From contig NZ_RKME01000007.1 in NCBI RefSeq assembly GCF_003797825.1, forward strand, positions 124,001 to 188,000: 64,000 nucleotides of DNA, read 5' to 3'. The position numbers were made by a program, and so were the translations under genes. Shown here piece after piece: positions 59,642 to 64,000 of this stretch. This DNA comes from Gordonia sp. OPL2 (GTDB lineage Bacteria; Actinomycetota; Actinomycetes; Mycobacteriales; Mycobacteriaceae). Positions within the stretch are counted from its first letter, which is position 1. Each line of letters begins with the position of its first letter. Below the pieces are notes generated by a model that saw only the letters and a program-made list of their open reading frames with translations, ran no database searches and was not told the origin of the DNA.

Positions 59642-61917
59642 TGCGTCCCACACGTTCGCAGGTCGACGCATTCGACTTCGGTGCGGCTCCCGCGGCCGCA
59701 AAGGCTGCCGACACCCTCGGGAGCCACATTGAGAAGGATGGCGAGAACATCCACCGGACCATCTCGGGCATGGACTGGTCCGGTGACTCTCGCGCCGCGG
59801 CGGACTCCCGCGCCGCTGCCGAGAAGGTACAGCTCACCCGCGTAGCCGACGCTCTTGAGAGAGTCTCGGCCGCAGTCAACCACGGGACCGCCTCGATGTC
59901 ACACATCGCCGACCGACTCACGGCCGACGCTGCCGGTTACGAAGGCGACGGTTATGCGGTCGCAGATGACTGGAAAGTCACCGACGCGTACAACTACGGC
60001 CTTGCCAGCCTGATGACTGCCGGCGACGCGGAAGCTCAGCAAAGACTCGCCGACCTTCAACGGGCACGAGCGAACGCGGCCGCAAATGCGACCGCCGCGT
60101 TGAATCGTCTGGTGTCTGAGTTCGACCACGCGGACAGCGCATGCGCGGGCGCCATCGACGCGGCAAGCGCAGACGTGAGTGCGCTGGCACCGGTGTCGTC
60201 GGCGCTGGGTGGTCAAGTTGGCGACCGAATCGCAGACAAGCTCTCCGAGGGGCGACCTCTCACGCCGTTCGAGCGCCGCGTTCTGGAAGAAGGCACCAAG
60301 CTGACACCCGACCAACTCGAAGCCCTACGTAACGGAGGCACTGCCACGTTGCCGCAGGGTCAGTTCGACTTCCTGCGCGAACTGACAGCCGAGTTGGACG
60401 GAAAGTCGATGGACTCGATCCTGGCCTTGGGCGAGGGTACTCAGCATGACGAGATCCAGAGCAACCTTGCCAATGCATCGCAGATACTCGGCATCCCCAA
60501 CGTCCGAACTGGCGCCGGCGATCACGGAGGAATGCAGGCGCTGCCCGCGAACATTCGATCCCTGTTGACCACCAACATGGTCACTGGGACCAATCCTTCT
60601 GTGGCAGAGCGCCTCTTGGTAGGTGGAAAGCCCCGGGTCAAGAATCTTGATGAGTTCTTCAAGATGACCGACTTCATGGGTAAGAGTGACGAGGACCTGC
60701 GGGTTGGGTCCGACGTGAACCGCGGGATTCTCAAGCAGGTTGCGGAAATCTCAGCTGTTGGCGAATCACCGGGATCCGGCAACAACATGACCGCCGCTGA
60801 ATTCGACCGGGCTCTGGACAAGGCCCTGGCGGCCGCAGCAACTGATCGCATCGCTTCGCACGATTTCATGACCGGTGCCAACATGGACGTAACCTGCGCC
60901 GACGGTGGACGTTACAACGCAGGCATCCATCTCAACGGACTGGTCAGTCAAGAATGGGAGCACGGCAACTCTGGCCTACACAAACTGTTCGATTGGGTCG
61001 GTGACGAAGCCGGTTCCGCGAACCCCTATCAAGCCACGATGGCCCGTGAGGCCGCGAGCTCTCTAGGCCATTATCTCGGCTCTCCCGGCGATCTCGCTGT
61101 AAACGAGGGGTTGGGTGTGCGGAACCCAGAGATGGCCCGAATCTTCGCCGATGCGCTGAGCCCCTATCTGGGAGACTTCAGTGGAATCGATGAGACCAGC
61201 GGCGGGATCTATACTTTCGGTGCTGACAGACTCACCCCGGGTGAGTTGGAGAACATCTTCCGCTCGCTCAACACTGATGGCGAGGCGGCAGCCACATTGA
61301 ACTCTGCTGCATTCAAATGGCAGAACTTGATGGCTGTCCACTACGGGCTGGATACATACCATAGCTCACTGGCCGAGAGCGCTGGTGTGCTGTCCCAAGC
61401 GATGACCGACGGCAACGGACATGCGGTGGACTACCTGTCCGATTCACAGTTCGAAGAACGAATGCGAACCTACAACAATCAAATGTTGGCGTTCGGGACG
61501 GTCAAGGACGCAACCGGACTCCTTCCCTTCGGCTCTCAGATCGGGCCGCTCATGCAGCAGCCGCTGGCTGATGCAATCTTTGGCGAGCAACCCGTGCGAG
61601 AGGACGCAGCCAATCAAGGCAACGACCCGGAATGGGTGGCTCAGCTCAACGATTCGAAAGTGCAGCAGTTCTACCAGTTCTCAGGGTATGTGGCTGACCA
61701 TCCCGAGCTGAGACAAGAGCATCCAGAATGGTTCAGACCGAACGGCGAGCCGGATTGGGACCAGCTCAAAGACAATAACAGGTGGTCAAACTGGATGTCA
61801 GGACTGTCTGACAGGTGGCAAGACAGCTACGAACGCGGACAAGACAGGCCGGATTGGCCGGCGGGACCAGACAATCCGAAGCCAGAGAACCCCAACGACC
61901 CCGCACATAAACCGTGA
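59641..61917 (+). CDS. Large WXG/repeat-region protein of a type VII secretion cassette
   Basis: The 758-residue protein's N-terminal 100 residues form a WXG100-like hairpin (WSG at 46-48). The middle carries repeat-like units LTPDQLEALRNGGTATLPQG, LPANIRSLLTTN and LNGLVSQEWEHGNSGLHKLFDWV, which I associate with actinobacterial proteins annotated as TPR-repeat-region proteins. The C-terminus is Asp/Asn/Pro-rich (NPKPENPNDPAHKP). It is paralogous over its length to the frameshifted gene at 24537. Preceded by an EspC-like gene and followed by a lipoprotein gene (GTGA overlap), it is probably a secreted or surface protein. Confidence 0.72.
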   Translation: MRPTRSQVDAFDFGAAPAAAKAADTLGSHIEKDGENIHRTISGMDWSGDSRAAADSRAAAEKVQLTRVADALERVSAAVNHGTASMSHIADRLTADAAGYEGDGYAVADDWKVTDAYNYGLASLMTAGDAEAQQRLADLQRARANAAANATAALNRLVSEFDHADSACAGAIDAASADVSALAPVSSALGGQVGDRIADKLSEGRPLTPFERRVLEEGTKLTPDQLEALRNGGTATLPQGQFDFLRELTAELDGKSMDSILALGEGTQHDEIQSNLANASQILGIPNVRTGAGDHGGMQALPANIRSLLTTNMVTGTNPSVAERLLVGGKPRVKNLDEFFKMTDFMGKSDEDLRVGSDVNRGILKQVAEISAVGESPGSGNNMTAAEFDRALDKALAAAATDRIASHDFMTGANMDVTCADGGRYNAGIHLNGLVSQEWEHGNSGLHKLFDWVGDEAGSANPYQATMAREAASSLGHYLGSPGDLAVNEGLGVRNPEMARIFADALSPYLGDFSGIDETSGGIYTFGADRLTPGELENIFRSLNTDGEAAATLNSAAFKWQNLMAVHYGLDTYHSSLAESAGVLSQAMTDGNGHAVDYLSDSQFEERMRTYNNQMLAFGTVKDATGLLPFGSQIGPLMQQPLADAIFGEQPVREDAANQGNDPEWVAQLNDSKVQQFYQFSGYVADHPELRQEHPEWFRPNGEPDWDQLKDNNRWSNWMSGLSDRWQDSYERGQDRPDWPAGPDNPKPENPNDPAHKP

Positions 61918-62600
61918 ATACGAAGAGGATCGGCTTGGGGTGGCGCGCTGCAAGCGTTGTCATGTCCACCGTCGCAGTTGTTCTACTAGCCGCCTGCAGT
62001 CCCGGCGACGGTGGCTCACCCGCGAGTAGTTCGTCTGCGCCAAGCCCAACGATCGAGGACTATCCGATCGTTTGGCTCGGCACTCCCAACCTAGACCTCG
62101 ACAGTCCCGACGGAACGTTCGTCCGCGGAATTGCCGAATCCTGGTATCTGCGCTCGCAACTCGGGCCCGAGGCCTTCTTCCCCGGATATCGCGAGGCATC
62201 GGTATCCGCGTACGTGTGGTCCGACGACCTTCGGCCACGCCACGACCCACCACACACGACCTACATGTGGGTAGCACCGTTTCCCGAGCCCGATCCGCAG
62301 AACAAACATGACTGGCGCCCTCGATCACCCCAGGTCGGCGGTGTCGCCGTCTGTGGCACTTCTCCGGGGACTCCGCTCGCTGATGATGCACTGTTCTTCA
62401 CCTATAGCCGCAGTGGCCAACCTCCGCCCGCAAACCAACATGGCCCTCGACAAGCACCCGTCCGCAACATCTTTGGGGACTGGAGAGGACTGGATTACAT
62501 CGATCCAACCGACCTACGCATGCAACGTTGCAGCCACCGACCGGGTCCGTTGCCTGCACTCCGCACCTCGAGACCCGGCTGGCCGTCCGAGAGTGAGTGA
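61914..62600 (+). CDS. Putative lipoprotein of the second type VII cassette
   Basis: The 228-residue protein has signal MNTKRIGLGWRAASVVMSTVAVVLLAAC (lipobox LLAAC, Cys28) and a Ser-rich linker. The mature domain opens IEDYPIVWLGTPNLDL and has FVRGIAESWYLRSQLG, positionally like the helix after the first strand in the lipoproteins at 26973 and 28263, and a late FGDWRGLDYIDP. Start GTG 61914 overlaps the preceding stop by 4 bases. It is probably membrane-anchored, facing outward, where it could meet the exported partner. Confidence 0.65.
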   Translation: MNTKRIGLGWRAASVVMSTVAVVLLAACSPGDGGSPASSSSAPSPTIEDYPIVWLGTPNLDLDSPDGTFVRGIAESWYLRSQLGPEAFFPGYREASVSAYVWSDDLRPRHDPPHTTYMWVAPFPEPDPQNKHDWRPRSPQVGGVAVCGTSPGTPLADDALFFTYSRSGQPPPANQHGPRQAPVRNIFGDWRGLDYIDPTDLRMQRCSHRPGPLPALRTSRPGWPSESE

Positions 62601-62899
62601 CGCCAATGACTGACCCGAGCTACCAGTTCCCACCGCACATAGTCGCTGCGCTGCGCGCCCCCGAGGGCACGACGGTAGAGGAGATCTACGCACGGTTCCC
62701 TGATGCCGCGCCAAAGCAATACCCTGCCGAAACAATGCAGCCTCCTCCCGACGATGCAGACTTCAGGGCCAGGTACCAAGACGCGGTCGATGACTGGCAC
62801 AGCCGGAATGGGTGGAAGGCGATGCCGCATCACATCGCACTGCAACTCGCCGAACAAATTCGCACCGACATTGTGTGGGAACGCAGAAGTCGCGGGTAG
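62597..62899 (+). CDS. Small hypothetical protein downstream of the cassette, 100 aa
   Basis: GTG 62597 overlaps the lipoprotein stop as GTGA, extending the co-translated chain to four genes; ATG 62606 is an alternative start. The soluble product has SYQFPPHIVAALRAPEGTTVEEIYARFPDAAP and FRARYQDAVDDWHSRNG. No family recognised. Coupling suggests a cytoplasmic partner or chaperone, but this is inference. Confidence 0.55.
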   Translation: MTPMTDPSYQFPPHIVAALRAPEGTTVEEIYARFPDAAPKQYPAETMQPPPDDADFRARYQDAVDDWHSRNGWKAMPHHIALQLAEQIRTDIVWERRSRG

Positions 62900-62972
62900 C
62901 GTTGCGGGACTGGAGCATCTCGGTCAGTTGTGACATCCCGGGCTTCGACGCGACCTATAAGGGTCCATCCCG

Positions 62973-63215
62973 ATGACACTTCGCCCATACTCCCTGGAGC
63001 TCTTCCTGATCTCGATCCCGATCAGCTACATCACCTTTATGCTCGTCGTTTGGGGAGTCGGCGTCCTACCTCACGTCGGACCCGGAAGCCCCAGCTTGGC
63101 GGCTGGGTTCGCGGTGGTGAGCTCCTGGTACGCCCTGTCCTGCTATGTGTGGATTCCCGTGACCTGGCTGGTCGGCTCACTGGCGATCACGGTCGTCCGT
63201 CGACGTTCGCGGTAG
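62973..63215 (+). CDS. Small membrane protein, 80 aa
   Basis: Two membrane helices (LELFLISIPISYITFMLVVWGVGVL and FAVVSSWYALSCYVWIPVTWLVGSLAI) with a basic C-terminal end (VRRRSR) facing the cytoplasm. AAGGG lies about ten bases before ATG 62973. No family recognised. Confidence 0.55.
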   Translation: MTLRPYSLELFLISIPISYITFMLVVWGVGVLPHVGPGSPSLAAGFAVVSSWYALSCYVWIPVTWLVGSLAITVVRRRSR

Positions 63216-63298
63216 TGCCGAGACGTGGCGAATCGCCCTCCAGATACGACACAATGAACAGGCCGAACGATCGAATTGCGCCGACCCCGGGAGGTCAC

Positions 63299-63691
63299 AT
63301 GCTCCCGATCCTCCACCCCGACGATGTCTTCCCGCGGCCCTGCACCGACTACACCAGCCATATCGGTTCTCGACAGGCACACGCCTTTTCACTCCTGTGG
63401 AATCTGCACGCCGCCGACGACCCCATGATGGACGCCGATCACGCCGCCTGGTACATCCATCAAGCGAACGTCGCCAACGATGACCTGTTGGTCGCGCCGC
63501 GACACCTTCGGCAAGAACTGTTCGACGCCACCACACACGTCGTGACCAACTACCGACGACCGGGTCCGTTCGAGGCCATCACGTCGCAGGACATCACCTA
63601 CATCGAACTGTTCTCCATCATCGCAGGTTGGCAACACGAGGTCATCGAACAGAACATGGCTGCCTTCATCGGCAGTCTGTACGAGCGCTGA
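63299..63691 (+). CDS. Hypothetical protein, 130 aa
   Basis: ATG 63299 is preceded by GGAGG at five bases, which favours it over ATG 63254. The soluble helical protein has LLWNLHAADDPMMDADHAAWYIHQANVANDD and TYIELFSIIAGWQHEVIEQNMAAF. No family recognised. Confidence 0.5.
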   Translation: MLPILHPDDVFPRPCTDYTSHIGSRQAHAFSLLWNLHAADDPMMDADHAAWYIHQANVANDDLLVAPRHLRQELFDATTHVVTNYRRPGPFEAITSQDITYIELFSIIAGWQHEVIEQNMAAFIGSLYER

Positions 63692-63707
63692 TCATGACGG
63701 GGATTCG

Positions 63708-64000
63708 ATGACGCCGCCGAACTACTACTACGGTCCAGTTCCGCAGTCGGCGATCGTCATCGACGCCCAACACTTTGTGCTCGCGTTCCTCTTCGCCTTC
63801 GTCCGCCCCAAGATCTTTGTCAACGGATGGGAGGTCCCGCACACGCGCTGGGGCCACAACGTCATCCTGGTACCGCCCGGCAACCACCACCTGCAGGTCT
63901 ACGTGCCGTATTACCTGCCGTCGCGGGTTGGGCCGGCAGAACTGACCGTCAGCGTTCACCCGCACCAACCGACTGTCGTCGAGTACCGGGCACCGGTGTG
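63708..64000 (+). CDS. Hypothetical protein, 3' end outside window
   Basis: The frame from ATG 63708 remains open to the window edge (97 codons). It starts with a Tyr/Pro-rich stretch (TPPNYYYGPVPQ) and continues as strands: FVRPKIFVNGWEVPHTRWGHNVILVPPGNHHLQVYVPYYLPSRVGPAEL. This resembles actinobacterial membrane-associated proteins with a beta-sandwich of unknown function. Nothing can be said of its C-terminus. Confidence 0.55.
   Translation, partial: MTPPNYYYGPVPQSAIVIDAQHFVLAFLFAFVRPKIFVNGWEVPHTRWGHNVILVPPGNHHLQVYVPYYLPSRVGPAELTVSVHPHQPTVVEYRAPV

Noticed and set aside
1..64000. CRISPR array
   Set aside because: No set of regularly spaced identical repeats is visible anywhere; the inverted repeats found are single.
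1..64000. tRNA or rRNA genes
   Set aside because: I saw no cloverleaf-like or conserved rRNA stretches in the intergenic regions, though a dedicated search would be more sensitive.

Overview
The window looks like chromosome of a high-GC mycolic-acid actinobacterium, most likely Gordonia or a close relative. This rests on high GC with strong GC bias at third codon positions, frequent GTG starts, an LppP/LprE-type lipoprotein, EspC-like type VII secretion targets and FCD-class GntR regulators. The genus is inferred; no rRNA or tRNA gene is visible.

Region 1 (1-2.2 kb) has a lipoprotein gene cut by the window edge, a decayed copy of its 3' end, a VapBC toxin-antitoxin pair and an unassigned conserved gene. 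Region 2 (2.2-18.1 kb) is a nitrogen-scavenging supercluster made of two divergent operons. The minus-strand operon reads: GntR regulator fused in frame to an amidase, PxpA/LamB-YcsF protein, NCS1 permease, second amidase, formamidase, cyclase-family hydrolase, ThDP-dependent enzyme. The plus-strand operon reads: GntR regulator, NCS2 permease, barbiturase/cyanuric acid hydrolase, biuret-hydrolase-like enzyme, alpha/beta hydrolase, allophanate hydrolase. Almost every junction is a 4-base stop/start overlap. The plus operon can be read as uptake and complete breakdown of a cyclic ureide such as cyanuric or barbituric acid to ammonia and CO2. The minus operon looks like uptake and hydrolysis of a cyclic amide or imide.

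Region 3 (18.1-29.5 kb) holds secreted hydrolases (one with an in-frame amber codon), an SMP-30 family protein, small secreted proteins, a RelA/SpoT-domain protein and a type VII secretion cassette (EspC-like protein, large WXG/repeat protein, lipoprotein) with two apparent frameshifts. A degraded second copy of the SMP-30 gene lies downstream, so the cassette sits between direct repeats. Region 4 (30-49.7 kb) is a defence island of lower apparent GC: a truncated helicase, a TIR/DUF4062-like two-gene unit, a DUF433/PIN-like toxin-antitoxin pair, a frameshifted Abi gene, a single-chain type ISP restriction enzyme, an IS21 relic, a Gabija pair, two nuclease-like genes and a large protein ending in a Schlafen AlbA_2 domain.

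Region 5 (50-64 kb) returns to core-like content: XRE-cupin regulator divergent from a class V aminotransferase and NhaC-family antiporter, small membrane proteins, a DUF808 protein, a Fic protein behind a 33-bp palindrome, an uncharacterised helical-repeat protein, and a second, intact copy of the type VII cassette (59.3-62.6 kb) followed by small uncharacterised genes. The best candidates for undescribed biology are the regulator-amidase fusion with its own internal ribosome binding site, the paired type VII cassettes, the TIR-like two-gene unit and the Rossmann-like/AlbA_2 protein.
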